Shown: positions 8,179 through 17,019 of the stretch, in pieces
How the letters are laid out: each line of letters opens with the position of its first letter
Position numbering within the stretch: the first letter of the stretch is position 1
The notes under the pieces: generated by a model
Told to the model about the DNA's origin: nothing
What the model saw: the letters and a program-made list of their open reading frames with translations, nothing else
Database searches by the model: none
From: Zoogloea oleivorans
GTDB taxonomy: Bacteria; Pseudomonadota; Gammaproteobacteria; Burkholderiales; Rhodocyclaceae
DNA: 64,000 nucleotides
Direction: 5' to 3'
Assembly (NCBI RefSeq): GCF_008107625.1
Contig: NZ_SDKK01000013.1
Location: 1 to 64,000 of the forward strand
Position numbers and translations under genes: made by a program

Positions 8179-9195
8179 ATGATGACAGGTTCCAACACCA
8201 GCATTTTGATTTACCAAGCAGACGATGGCTCGGCCATGACCGAGGTCCGGCTGTCCGGCGAATCGGTGTGGTTGCGTCAGGAACAGATGGCACAGCTTTT
8301 TGGGCGGGAACGTTCCGTGGTGAGCAAGCACCTGCGCAACGTGTTTGCGGAGGGAGAACTGGATGAAGAAAGCAATGTGCAAAATTTGCACATTGCTAGT
8401 TCTGACAAACCGGTGAAGTTCTACAACCTGGACGTAATCATCTCCGTTGGCTATCGGGTGAAATCCCAGCAAGGTACTCGCTTCCGCCAGTGGGCCACCC
8501 GAACTCTGCGCGAGCACCTCAACCAAGGCTACACCCTCAACCGCCAGCGCTTTGAAGCCAATGCACGGGAACTCGAAGCTGCCCTGCAACTGGTGAAGAA
8601 GGCTTCCAAGAGCCCGGAGTTGCTGGCCGATACTGGGCGGGGGTTGGTAGATATTGTCACCCGCTATGCGCAAACCTTTTTACTGCTGCAACGCTACGAC
8701 GAGGGGCTGCTGGCCGAGCCCCGTGAGCAACCGGGAGGTGTGCTGCCGACGCTTGACGACGCGTATGCAGCCCTGGCTCGATTGAAGGCCGACCTGGTGG
8801 CTCGGGGTGAGGCCACCGATCTTTTCGCCCGCGAACGAGAGGACGCCTTTGCCGCGCTGTTCGGCAACCTGGATCAGACCGTGTTCGGAGAGCCTGCCTA
8901 TCCCAGCGTCGAAGCCAAAGCAGCCCACCTGCTCTACTTCGTGATCAAGAACCATCCATTTGCGGATGGCAACAAGCGCAGCGGCGCCTTCTTGTTTGTA
9001 GATTTCCTTAACCGCAACGGTCGCCTGCTTGATCCGACCGGTGCTCCTGTGATCAACGACATAGGGCTGGCAGCTCTGGCACTGCTGGTCGCTGAATCCA
9101 ATCCAAACAACAAGGAAACAATGATCCGCCTGATCATGAACATGCTGGCAGGAGGATACGACGCGCCGTCATCCAACAGAGGATCATGCACATGA
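8179..9195 (+). CDS. RhuM-Fic/DOC fusion protein
   Basis: 338 residues with two parts. Residues about 10-130 match the RhuM virulence-protein domain (VWLRQEQMAQLFGRERSVVSKHL and FYNLDVIISVGYRVKS), a winged-helix-like DNA-binding module. Residues about 200-310 are a Fic/DOC domain with motif HPFADGNKRSGAFLF, which has the catalytic His and a DGNKR phosphate loop between Fic and Doc types. Family members transfer AMP or phosphate to target proteins. No separate antitoxin gene (Phd-like or inhibitory-helix protein) is adjacent, so the RhuM part may act as autoregulator. It stands alone between pseudogenes and gene-free DNA. Confidence 0.85.
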   Translation: MMTGSNTSILIYQADDGSAMTEVRLSGESVWLRQEQMAQLFGRERSVVSKHLRNVFAEGELDEESNVQNLHIASSDKPVKFYNLDVIISVGYRVKSQQGTRFRQWATRTLREHLNQGYTLNRQRFEANARELEAALQLVKKASKSPELLADTGRGLVDIVTRYAQTFLLLQRYDEGLLAEPREQPGGVLPTLDDAYAALARLKADLVARGEATDLFAREREDAFAALFGNLDQTVFGEPAYPSVEAKAAHLLYFVIKNHPFADGNKRSGAFLFVDFLNRNGRLLDPTGAPVINDIGLAALALLVAESNPNNKETMIRLIMNMLAGGYDAPSSNRGSCT

Positions 9196-9622
9196 CCATC
9201 AGCAGCTTGAGCAGCACGGCCCCCTCGATGCACTGGTCTGACTCAACGCGCAAGGGCGTCCTTCAGGGCTGGTACAGAGAACTGATCTGGGGAGAGCGGG
9301 TGTGCCGGAGACAACGACCACGCTCTCATCTATGACCTTGGCAGCACGCTGAAAAACGGGACGCTCCAAAGGCCTGCAGACGGTCCTAGATAAAGCCAGG
9401 AAAGCCCACAATTTTGGCGGACAGTAAATACTGTGTGTCAGACTAAAAATGCAATGACGTTGTTCGTCCACTTTGGCCGAACTGCAGTAAGCCTGCTTCC
9501 CTGAACGGTTGTTCACCCAACCTGAGCAGTAGCCTCTGGTGGCCATTGAGGGAAACAGCAAACCCCCAGATTTCAGCGGCGACGCTGTCACGACCAGCAA
9601 ACCACCAACCAACGGCCTCTGC
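9196..9622. other. Gene-free stretch between Fic and exonuclease
   Basis: About 430 bases between two convergent genes. Open frames here lack ribosome sites and motifs. I see no clear terminator hairpin with a T-run. No feature called. Confidence 0.4.
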
Positions 9623-10555
9623 CTAAGGGACAGCAACCGGCATTTTGTCCCGTGTGAGGTATCGCTCGGTATAGCGCTCTCGGCCGCTGATTGTATCGAC
9701 GGTGACCTGTGCCGGCCGGTCATAGACCTCCGCACCGAGCATAGCCAGTTCAGCCGCCAGATCGACCACCCCGGCCTTGTACCAGGCCTTGATGGGTCTC
9801 TCGGCGCTGCTGCCATCACTCCAGCGGTAGCCCTTCTCCTTCTTCAGCACATCCTTCTTGTCGAAAGGCGCGTTCTCCGCCCAGACACAGAACGTCCTGC
9901 GCGCGCTGCTCTCGAGGACGTGGGAGAGAATGGTGCGGGCACTGGGTCCCGTCTTGGTCAGGATAAACAGAAGGACCTCTGCATCCACCAGCGCCCGGTG
10001 CGCCCTGTAGAACACCCCGCCTAACTGGTAGGCCAGCCATTCGAGCTTGGCCGAGCCTGTCATCATTTCCTGCCAGGGTGCCTCCTTTTGAGAGCACGCC
10101 CACCACTTGCTCACGAACGAGGGAAAGCGACGTTCCAGAAAGCCGCGATCAAATGCAGCGTTATGGGCGATCACCACGCTAGCGCGCGCAATGGCCGCTT
10201 CGACCCGGGCCTCATCCAGAACCTGCCCCGCAACGTCGGCATCCTGAATCCCGGTCAGTTGGGTGATGCTCGCCGGAATCGGCATGCCCGGATCCTCGAA
10301 GCCGCTGTAGCGCTCCACGATGCGATGTACCTGACCAGTCTTTGCATTGAACTCGGCCAGCACAAATCCGAGGTCAATGATCTTGTCTGTCTCCTTGTTG
10401 AGGCCGGTAGTCTCGGTGTCGATGATCATCGCGATACGCAGTTGCTGCCGATCCACGCCATCGAGAGACGCATAGTGATCCGGCGCTATGAAGCGCCGGA
10501 TCACTTTGTAATCGCCGGTCGCCTCCAACTGCTGGACGAGGATTTCATTGTCCAT
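9623..10555 (-). CDS. DEDDh 3'-5' exonuclease (DnaQ-like)
   Basis: About 310 residues from ATG 10555. Exonuclease motifs of the DnaQ/epsilon superfamily are complete: ExoI DTETT (Asp46, Glu48), ExoII HNAAFDRGF (Asp136) and ExoIII HRALVDAE (His186, Asp191). A C-terminal extension of about 100 residues contains RTFCVWAENAPFDKKDVLKK followed by GYRWSDG, a module seen at the end of stand-alone DnaQ-like exonucleases on mobile elements. An in-frame start 17 codons upstream has no better ribosome site. The IHF-like gene lies 100 bases upstream on the same strand. Likely DNA repair or processing; it is not the replicative subunit. Confidence 0.85.
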   Translation of the reverse strand: MDNEILVQQLEATGDYKVIRRFIAPDHYASLDGVDRQQLRIAMIIDTETTGLNKETDKIIDLGFVLAEFNAKTGQVHRIVERYSGFEDPGMPIPASITQLTGIQDADVAGQVLDEARVEAAIARASVVIAHNAAFDRGFLERRFPSFVSKWWACSQKEAPWQEMMTGSAKLEWLAYQLGGVFYRAHRALVDAEVLLFILTKTGPSARTILSHVLESSARRTFCVWAENAPFDKKDVLKKEKGYRWSDGSSAERPIKAWYKAGVVDLAAELAMLGAEVYDRPAQVTVDTISGRERYTERYLTRDKMPVAVP

Positions 10556-10656
10556 CGTGGATCGATCCTTCAGGCTGGGGCAGGCATGGGATGGAGGACG
10601 GAGCAATCAATGGACGAAGTAACAGGCACATGGCGAAGCGAGAGATGGGCACCGCG

Positions 10657-10944
10657 CTACCCCTGCGCACAGGCAACCCGTTCGCGGAGCGCCTTCCCCG
10701 GCTTGAAGTGGGGCCGATGCTTGGCGGGCACGAAGACTTGCTGCCCGGTTTTCGGGTTGCGCCCCATCCGTGGCGCAAGGGGGTTCACACCGAAACTCCC
10801 GAAATCCCGAATTTCAATCCTGCCACCACTGGCGAGGGCGGTCTGCATGGCCTCCAGAATGAGACTGACGGCCAAGACGGTAGATTTCTCCTGGAGTTCA
10901 GGGAAGCGTTTAGCAAGCCGCGCGTTCAGATCAGATTTAAGCAT
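10657..10944 (-). CDS. IHF/HU-family DNA-bending protein
   Basis: 95 residues, the usual length for IHF/HU. The beta-arm region ([31 protein letters not shown] and [13 protein letters not shown]) is closest to the IHF beta subunit, including the conserved Pro-Lys tip. The N-terminal helices ([15 protein letters not shown]) also fit. In an island it is more likely an accessory paralogue than the housekeeping ihfB, which normally follows rpsA. Probably transcribed with the exonuclease downstream. Role: DNA bending for recombination or nucleoid structure. Confidence 0.85.
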   Translation of the reverse strand: MLKSDLNARLAKRFPELQEKSTVLAVSLILEAMQTALASGGRIEIRDFGSFGVNPLAPRMGRNPKTGQQVFVPAKHRPHFKPGKALRERVACAQG

Positions 10945-11333
10945 GACCGGATTTTACCCAAAACCTGCTGGGGCTCAGAAGCGCCGCACTTATCGCCTGC
11001 AGACCTGCCTGTCACTCATAAGACGATGACTGTCGCTGCCGGTCAGCGCAGCGGCATCTCGTCCTGCTGACAATACCTAAACTAGGCGCCAACCGCGCTG
11101 GCGCCTTCCAAGACTACCTGTCCAGTCCAACCCAAAGACCTCGGCACGATCCTAGTTTGAGTGCGCACTCTACGCTCGCTACGCGACACCCTATATCGCA
11201 ACCTCGACCCACACTCTCCTCTCTGATCCGCATCGCCGAAGAGCGAGTCGGATGCGCTCCAGCACCTCTAAAGGTGGCACCTCTTGCGTCTGATGACCAG
11301 TTCCGGCAGCCCACAAACCCCGAAGGAAGCAAC
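10945..11333. other. Intergenic region before the FtsZ-like pair
   Basis: About 390 bases between the diverging IHF-like and FtsZ-like genes. It should hold both promoters. An open frame continues upstream of 11334 to 11157 but lacks protein-like character. No strong palindrome or consensus promoter was found by eye. Confidence 0.35.
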
Positions 11334-12350
11334 ATGAAAACGCAGATCAGGATCATCGGTATCGGCCGCAACGGTTGCCGGCTGCTCGACGGCATGATGG
11401 CATGCGGCCTGCGCGAGGAACTTGCCACCGATGCGTTCCCAGCCATTGCAGAAATCCGTTACATCGCCGTCGAAACCAATATCGACACGCTGGGTTGCTC
11501 CAGCGCCGATGTGGGATTTTATGTAGGGGGCGGCTTCAGCAAGGACAGCGGACCAGAAGTCCTTGAAAGAATGGCGGCGCAGACCAGGGCAATCGTCGAG
11601 CATGTCATTCATGGCGCACATCTGATCCTGCTGCTGACTGGGCTGGACGACCCGCTGGAATGCGTTGCCGCCGCCGCGCTGGCTGAACTGGGGCGAGCCA
11701 AGAACATCTTGACGCTATCCCTGGTGAGCCTGACCCCCGTCGATGTGTCGAGGTCAAATCCTGCCGCGGCAGACCTCGCCCGTATCGAGGCAAGCTCCGA
11801 TGCTTTGTACGTGTTTCCGGCCGACGACTGCGCCCCCCTCGGCAGCGCCGGCTTCAGCCCCGAAGAGGCGATCCCGACGCCCGCAGGCGACCTGATCAAC
11901 TGCGCCAATGTCCTTGCCAAGTTTCTCTGCCAGCCTCACGGGAGGCGCGTCGGCTTCGACTTTCAGGACCTTCGCACGGCGCTCATCGGGTGGGACGAGG
12001 CCTTCCGCGCCTATCCGGAACAAGCCATTCAATCCAAGCATCGTTACCTGCGCTGGGTCGCATCGCTGGATACGCCGCCTGCGGAACTCGCTGCCGCAGC
12101 TATTGCAAGCCTGCCGCTGAAAAGCGCGGCCACGGTGTTGATGTACATCGAAGGAGCCCCGAGATTCTCGATGCCCCATATCCGTAACCTCGTGGCACCG
12201 ATCGTTGCAGAGGCGCCGAACAACGCCTTCATCAAGTATTTCGTCGAAGTCGATCCGGGTATGCCGGAAGATGCCTTAGCGATCAGCCTCTACGTACGGA
12301 CCGACCAGCCAATTCCCGTCTTGGCATCCCACGCCCCTTTCGCCCCATAA
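11334..12350 (+). CDS. Divergent FtsZ/tubulin-fold protein
   Basis: 338 residues from ATG 11334 (ribosome site GAAGGAAG). It aligns along its whole length with FtsZ: first strand and T1 loop (IRIIGIGRNG), second strand (IRYIAVETN in place of FFAVNTD), helix H3, the strand before T4 (AHLILLLTG), then NILTLSLVSLTP, the T7 loop (GFDFQDLRTAL) and the C-terminal domain (LMYIEGAPRFSMPHI then AISLYVRT). The tubulin signature GGGTGTG of loop T4 is replaced by GLDDPLEC (103-110), so GTP binding is doubtful. The T7 catalytic aspartates Asp209 and Asp212 are kept. No C-terminal FtsA/ZipA tail. It is followed after 27 bases by a second FtsZ-fold gene. Clearly not the division protein; polymer or scaffold role inferred. 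Confidence 0.75.
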   Translation: MKTQIRIIGIGRNGCRLLDGMMACGLREELATDAFPAIAEIRYIAVETNIDTLGCSSADVGFYVGGGFSKDSGPEVLERMAAQTRAIVEHVIHGAHLILLLTGLDDPLECVAAAALAELGRAKNILTLSLVSLTPVDVSRSNPAAADLARIEASSDALYVFPADDCAPLGSAGFSPEEAIPTPAGDLINCANVLAKFLCQPHGRRVGFDFQDLRTALIGWDEAFRAYPEQAIQSKHRYLRWVASLDTPPAELAAAAIASLPLKSAATVLMYIEGAPRFSMPHIRNLVAPIVAEAPNNAFIKYFVEVDPGMPEDALAISLYVRTDQPIPVLASHAPFAP

Positions 12351-12377
12351 GGAATAGTTCGATGAAATAGGCCCTGA

Positions 12378-13682
12378 ATGCCGGACCCAGGCTATCGCCG
12401 ATTCGTCCACGCGACACACCCTGTCGTTTCTGACCGGACAATGTCCGCCATGAGAACGAAACCAGGCATGCGACTACTTTTCGACGACAGGATGTCGGGC
12501 GACTGTGATGTGCTTGCATGCACGTGGGACGCCGCGCAGGCATTGCTGCTGACTAGGGATTGGGACGCCCTGCACCTCGGCGTTGGACGGGGCCAGCCTA
12601 CCCGGCAGGACGGATTGGCCCTAGTGGAGTGGGCCTTGGTCCACAACCGGCTTCCTGTCCGGGTCTTGCTGCTATCGAAGTCCGTCCAGGAACGACATCG
12701 CATCGGCACCGTGCTGAGGCGAAGCGGCTGGGCCTCGGCAGATGGACGCCGCTTTCTCAGGCTGCCTGCCGCCGACGAATCCGCACCCTATTTCCCGAGA
12801 ATCCGGATCATCGGTGTGAACGGACCGGGCGGGGGTGTCACAGAACGGATGATCGCTGCACGGATCGGCGGCACCCGGATTCTCGTCGTTCAGCAGGAAT
12901 TGCCGGTCGTCGAGCAAACGTACAGCCCGGTCGCTTCGGAGGACGCAGGAACACAAGCTGGCCGGGAGATGGCTGTGGGGGATGCGTACCATCCCCGTTT
13001 GCAGGAATGGCTCGGGGATGCGGATCTGGTGCTCATCGTGCCGGGACGTCTGGATGCCGCAAGCCTGGATCTCTCCGCCACGATCGCCGCCTTCGCGCGC
13101 GAGCAGGGAATTCTGACCCTGGCCATCGTCGATCCCCGCTCGGAGAATCCGGATGCTGCGAACCCAGGCTCGGTCAGGTGCTCAGGCTTGGCGTCCCAAT
13201 GCGACGCGGTGCTCGAAATCCCGGACCACATCGCCGGAGTCACCACAAAGCGGGCCAGGACCCCTTCCCTCTTCGAAATCACGGCATACCTCGCAAGCTG
13301 CCTGGTGGACACCATGACGTTTCCGTCTTGGGTGAATCTCGATTTCATTGCATTTTGCTACGCCTTCCGGGGCACGAGCCGCATCCACACCGGTATTGGC
13401 TCGGCTGACGTTGACGATCGAGCGGTCGTGGCATCACTGGCTGCCATGCAGTCCCTTGCGCTGAACGCACCGAACCTGCGCCGGATGGATCGACTGGTTG
13501 TCGTGATTGATGCGCCGCGGGGTGGATTCGCGATGGACGAAGTTCAGGAGGTGGTGAGTACCATCGAAGCTTGCGCGTCACCTGAAGCATTCGTTACCTG
13601 TGGCAGCGTGCGAATTCATGGTGATGCGAGCCTGCACGTCATCGTAATGGCCGCGGAATTTGCCCCGCAGCCCTCCACGTGA
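12378..13682 (+). CDS. Receiver-like domain fused to FtsZ-fold protein
   Basis: 434 residues; ATG 12378 and an in-frame ATG at 12441 are both possible starts. Residues about 30-125 resemble the cyclic-phosphate-type receiver domain: MRLLFDDRMSGD, then TWDAAQALLLTRDWDAL, GVGRGQPTRQDGLALVEWAL and PVRVLLLSKS. Residues 140-430 are FtsZ-like: IRIIGVNGPGGGVTERM (T1 loop kept), DADLVLIVPG followed by a lost T4 loop (RLDAASLD), ILTLAIVDP, T7 loop VNLDFIAF (first Asp kept, second replaced by Ala), and an FtsZ-like C-terminal domain (DRLVVVIDAPRGGFAMDEV then LHVIVMAAEF). It pairs with the preceding FtsZ-fold gene. A partial decayed copy of this gene and its neighbour lies at 39222-39852. Domain assignments are by eye; the receiver call is the less certain half. 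Confidence 0.7.
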   Translation: MPDPGYRRFVHATHPVVSDRTMSAMRTKPGMRLLFDDRMSGDCDVLACTWDAAQALLLTRDWDALHLGVGRGQPTRQDGLALVEWALVHNRLPVRVLLLSKSVQERHRIGTVLRRSGWASADGRRFLRLPAADESAPYFPRIRIIGVNGPGGGVTERMIAARIGGTRILVVQQELPVVEQTYSPVASEDAGTQAGREMAVGDAYHPRLQEWLGDADLVLIVPGRLDAASLDLSATIAAFAREQGILTLAIVDPRSENPDAANPGSVRCSGLASQCDAVLEIPDHIAGVTTKRARTPSLFEITAYLASCLVDTMTFPSWVNLDFIAFCYAFRGTSRIHTGIGSADVDDRAVVASLAAMQSLALNAPNLRRMDRLVVVIDAPRGGFAMDEVQEVVSTIEACASPEAFVTCGSVRIHGDASLHVIVMAAEFAPQPST

Positions 13683-13869
13683 CGGTTTTAACAAGGACCG
13701 CAGCGGTGAACAATGATCGTGGACTCGCAATGCAGAAAGCCAGAGGGCATGGAAGGCATTCCGGATAGCGCACGAAGAGGTGCGCTACAGAAATGTACTG
13801 GCGGCCGACCACGAGCGCCTGCTGGCCTTCAACGTGCAACTCAAAAGATTGGAAGTGAGATTAAACCCC

Positions 13870-14694
13870 ATGAGTGTTCTGATGAAGCATATCGACCGCG
13901 CAGTGGCTGCCATTCAGGCGGCCGACGGCCTGCTAATAACGGCCGGAGCCGGCATGGGTGTCGATTCCGGCCTGCCGGACTTCCGCGGCAACGAGGGCTT
14001 CTGGGCCGCCTATCCAGCCCTCGGCAAGAGCCGAACGAATTTCCGCACAATCGCGAGCCCTGCAGCCTTCCTCACGGATCCCCATCTCGCCTGGGGTTTC
14101 TACGGCCACCGCCTGAAGCTTTATCGCGACACCCAACCCCATGCCGGTTTCGCGATACTGCAGCGAATCGCCTCACAGATGCCGCATGGCGCCTTCGTGT
14201 TCACCAGCAACGTGGATGGGCAGTTCCAGAAGGCCGGGTTTTCCGAGATGCAGGTTTGCGAGTGCCACGGCTCCATCCACCACCTGCAATGCCTATCGCC
14301 GCGGTGTGAGTCAAGCATCTGGCCGGCCGGGGGATTTCTCCCGCGCGTCGATGTCGACGCCTGTCGGCTTGAATCTCCGCTTCCGCGGTGTAGCGCCTGT
14401 GGCAGCATCGCGCGGCCCAACATCCTGATGTTCAACGATGGGGACTGGCTCGAACAGCGAACCGACAGACAGACCACCCGACTGCGCGACTGGCTGGCCA
14501 AGGTGGAGAAGCTCGTCGTGTTAGAACTGGGTGCCGGCACCGCGATTCCGACTGTGCGCCATTTCGGCGAGCGCGCCGGTGGCACGCTGATCCGCATCAA
14601 CCCGACTGAGGCGCAGATCGGCAAGCCGACGGCCGTGAGCCTGCCGCTGGGCGCACTTGCCGGCCTGGAATTGCTGGCAGGGAGGCTGGCATGA
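13870..14694 (+). CDS. Sir2-family NAD-dependent protein
   Basis: 274 residues from ATG 13870; the frame is open to GTG 13780. Sirtuin motifs are complete: GAGMGVDSGLPDFRG (about 26-40), TSNVDGQF (112-119), catalytic His133 in CHGSIHHL, zinc ligands Cys141, Cys146, Cys174 and Cys177, then RPNILMFND and LGAGTAIPT. So an active NAD-dependent deacylase or NADase is expected. It is cytosolic with no extra domain. It follows the FtsZ-like pair by about 190 bases; the gap holds protein-like sequence (HEEVRYRNVLAADHERLL) in frame with it, perhaps a decayed short gene. Sir2 proteins are common effectors in antiphage systems, but a housekeeping-type deacetylase is equally possible. Confidence 0.85.
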   Translation: MSVLMKHIDRAVAAIQAADGLLITAGAGMGVDSGLPDFRGNEGFWAAYPALGKSRTNFRTIASPAAFLTDPHLAWGFYGHRLKLYRDTQPHAGFAILQRIASQMPHGAFVFTSNVDGQFQKAGFSEMQVCECHGSIHHLQCLSPRCESSIWPAGGFLPRVDVDACRLESPLPRCSACGSIARPNILMFNDGDWLEQRTDRQTTRLRDWLAKVEKLVVLELGAGTAIPTVRHFGERAGGTLIRINPTEAQIGKPTAVSLPLGALAGLELLAGRLA

Positions 14695-14728
14695 GAAAAG
14701 TCGCCGCCATTGCGGGGGGGATCTACGC

Positions 14729-15088
14729 ATGAGAAAGGAACTGGACGACCTTCTGTGCGCACGCTATCCGGCGATTTTTCGGGACCGCCACGGATCGCGC
14801 CAGGAAACGGGCATTGGTTGGGGCTTCGAATGTGGCGACGGATGGTTCGCGATCATCGACGAGTTATGCGCCTTCATCGCCCGCCGTGCCGAAGAAACCG
14901 GCATCGACTTCAGGGTCAGCCAAGTCAAGGAGAAGACCGGGAGCCTGCGCTTCCGTTGTCTGGGCCATCACGACGAGCTCGTGTATGACAGGATCGAAGC
15001 GGCCCGGGAGCGGTCGATGGCGATCTGTGAAACCTGCGGGGAGTCGACTCTTCCGGCACATTCACATCCGCCCGTTCGGCCGCACTGA
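14729..15088 (+). CDS. Small conserved protein with C-terminal Cys pair
   Basis: About 119 residues from ATG 14729, 32 bases after the Sir2 stop. The pattern LDDLLCARYPAIFRDRHG, GWGFECGDGWFAIIDELC and VSQVKEKTGSLRFR is one I recall from small proteins on plasmids, phages and islands, without a known function. A CETCG motif at the C-terminus may bind zinc with nearby His. Probably co-transcribed with the Sir2 gene. Confidence 0.6.
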   Translation: MRKELDDLLCARYPAIFRDRHGSRQETGIGWGFECGDGWFAIIDELCAFIARRAEETGIDFRVSQVKEKTGSLRFRCLGHHDELVYDRIEAARERSMAICETCGESTLPAHSHPPVRPH

Positions 15089-15210
15089 TCATGAGGCGTC
15101 GGCGACGAGGTGCCATCGCCACGTCGAAAATCCAGTCGTAGCGAGGAGATCGCGTAGCATTCCGCATATCGAACCGACGGCAGACATCCATGACGGCGCA
15201 TCTCCCCACT

Positions 15211-15873
15211 GCGTGGCCCATTTGCGCGACGACGCCGGACTGGTCCGAGATTTGGACGTTCTGGAGTGCCAGCGGCAATCCCTTCCGGATACGTTCGAGA
15301 TCTTTCATAGCGTCGCCTGGCACTCGCTCGATCATGGCGTGGATCGCCACGGCAAAATCGATATCGTGGTGCTGAGCCCGAGCGGCAACATCCTGCTGCC
15401 GGAGGTGAAGGCAGACGATGTGATGCTGCGCGACAGGGAAGGGCTGAAGCTGTATGGCGGGCGCGAACACGACGTCGGCCGTCAACTGCGGGTGCAGTTC
15501 GCGGCGATGGTCCATCGCCTGAAGCAGGCGCAACTCAATGCCAGCGTCGGCAACTGCCTGGTCCTCCCTAACTACCGGGTCGGGGACCCTCGTCTGCAAG
15601 GACAACTTCCGCTGTCCGCGCGTGATATGCAGAATCAGTAATTCGCTAGCCCTGTCTACTTACCCAGTCGATGCCCGCGGCCCCTACGAAGGCGAACTGC
15701 TCGTCGAGTCGGTCTATCGCGTCAAGGGGCAGAGCGCGGCGGGAATCGCGCTGAGCGAAGTGGTTTTTTCTGAACTGGGGGCATGGCGCAGCACGAGCTT
15801 TTTGTCGGCCTGGCGCGTGCGCATCAGCCGTCGAAGTGGTGCTGTCGCGTCAGGCCGAGGTCTGCCTCCCTGA
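15211..15873 (+). pseudogene. Collapsed NERD-UvrD helicase gene
   Basis: The first part (about 15211-15600) encodes a NERD nuclease-related domain: VDRHGKIDIVVLSPSGNILL, PEVKADDVMLRDREG and KLYGGREHDVGRQLRVQF, followed by LVLPNYRVGDP. At about 15640 the frame changes to the far C-terminus of a UvrD-like helicase (LLVESVYRVKGQSAAGIALSEV, then in another frame ELFVGLARAH). The whole ATPase core is missing, so an internal deletion has joined the two ends. Intact relatives are NERD-fused DNA helicases of about 550-650 residues. Not functional. Confidence 0.75.
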
Positions 15874-15967
15874 GACTCTGGTGTGCTGATTCGGGAAAAT
15901 CTCCTTCATCCTGGCGCCACTGGGCTACCGTGCCTCGTTCAGGAATTTGACGCCATGATGCCCGACA

Positions 15968-16990
15968 CTATTCACTCGCCGGGCTCAAGCTACTTGCTGT
16001 CCCCTCGTAAAGGGCGGCGGCCTTCGTCGTCTGGCTCGTCAGCACATCGCGCAGCTTCGTCGGCCCCAGCACTTCCACATTGTCTCCGCAGCCAAGCACC
16101 CAGCGCAGCAATTGCCCAGTGTCCGGAACGGTGGCCCGCACGCGGGCGCCGAAGGCGCTGCCATCGGGCTCATCCTCGATGCGCTGATCTTCCGACAGGG
16201 GGCAGTCGCGGAGCAGTTCGGCGACATAACCGCGCACTCGCAGGTCGAGCTCGATCTGGCGGTCCCCGGCAAAATCTCCCTGCCCTTTGCGAATGGCCTC
16301 CTTCAGATTGAAGCTCTCCGCGATACGAGCCGCGCCATCGCCCAGCTTGGCACGGATGAAACGGTGCAGCGCATACATGCGCACCGGTTCGCTCTCCTCA
16401 TTCTTCAGGGCGAAAAGGTAAATTCGGGGCCCCCGCTGCAGCAGCGCCTGCGGGTGCAGCGTGGGATAGCTGAGCTTGCCGTCCCGATCCCGGTAGGCGG
16501 CCTGCAGGCTTCGCGACCGGGACAGGGCTTCGAGTGCAGCCGCCAAGGCCTCCTCGCGGATGTCGGCCGGCAGCAGGCGCTGGCTATCGCTGAGGATGCA
16601 CAGTTTGTCCTCGCCTAGGCCGTACTCGTCGCAGTCCTCCCGCAACTTGGTCCAGATCCGCTCGAACCGGCGCTCCGGCAGGGCATCCCGGATCAGGGAG
16701 CCCATCAGCCGGCGGGCGTAGTCCCACATGCGCGGGTCGACCGCCTCGGCATCGACGAGGCGGCGATAACGCAGCGGCTTGCCGCCGGGATTGACCGCCT
16801 CGATGCGACGCTCCTTCACCAGCGCTTCCAGATCACGCTGGATCGCCCGTCGGCTCGCTTTCAGTTCGTACTCCCCGGCCATGCTGGTGAGAAGCCGTCC
16901 GGAGTCCGGACAGTCTTCCTTCTTCAGATGGACCGGAATCAGGCTCTCCAGCTGTTTTAGGCGATCGATACGGATCTGGTATTCGGCCAT
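15968..16990 (-). CDS. WYL-domain transcriptional regulator
   Basis: About 340 residues from ATG 16990, preceded by a strong ribosome site (AGGAGGGTTGAGC). An N-terminal winged helix-turn-helix (about 5-65: RLLTSMAGEYELKASRRAIQRDLEAL) is followed by a WYL domain around residues 130-220 (LQAAYRDRDGKLSYPTLHPQAL, then RIYLFALKNEES and YALHRF) and a C-terminal WCX domain. WYL proteins are ligand-responsive regulators, and the BrxR/CapW/PafBC type control defence or DNA-damage genes. A palindrome (17020-17039) lies just upstream, between this gene and the divergent 181-residue gene. The frame is open well beyond 16990, but that part is antisense to neighbours. Confidence 0.85.
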   Translation of the reverse strand: MAEYQIRIDRLKQLESLIPVHLKKEDCPDSGRLLTSMAGEYELKASRRAIQRDLEALVKERRIEAVNPGGKPLRYRRLVDAEAVDPRMWDYARRLMGSLIRDALPERRFERIWTKLREDCDEYGLGEDKLCILSDSQRLLPADIREEALAAALEALSRSRSLQAAYRDRDGKLSYPTLHPQALLQRGPRIYLFALKNEESEPVRMYALHRFIRAKLGDGAARIAESFNLKEAIRKGQGDFAGDRQIELDLRVRGYVAELLRDCPLSEDQRIEDEPDGSAFGARVRATVPDTGQLLRWVLGCGDNVEVLGPTKLRDVLTSQTTKAAALYEGTASSLSPASE

Positions 16991-17019
16991 GCTCAACCCT
17001 CCTAGAAAGGCGTTCATCG

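Noticed and set aside
11334-12350. Housekeeping ftsZ
   Set aside because: The GTP signature loop and the C-terminal FtsA/ZipA-binding tail are missing and no mur/fts genes surround it.
13706-13869. Separate small gene before Sir2
   Set aside because: Protein-like pieces are present in two frames (MNNDRGLAMQKAR, then HEEVRYRNVLAADHERLL), but a frame break separates them, so at best it is a remnant.
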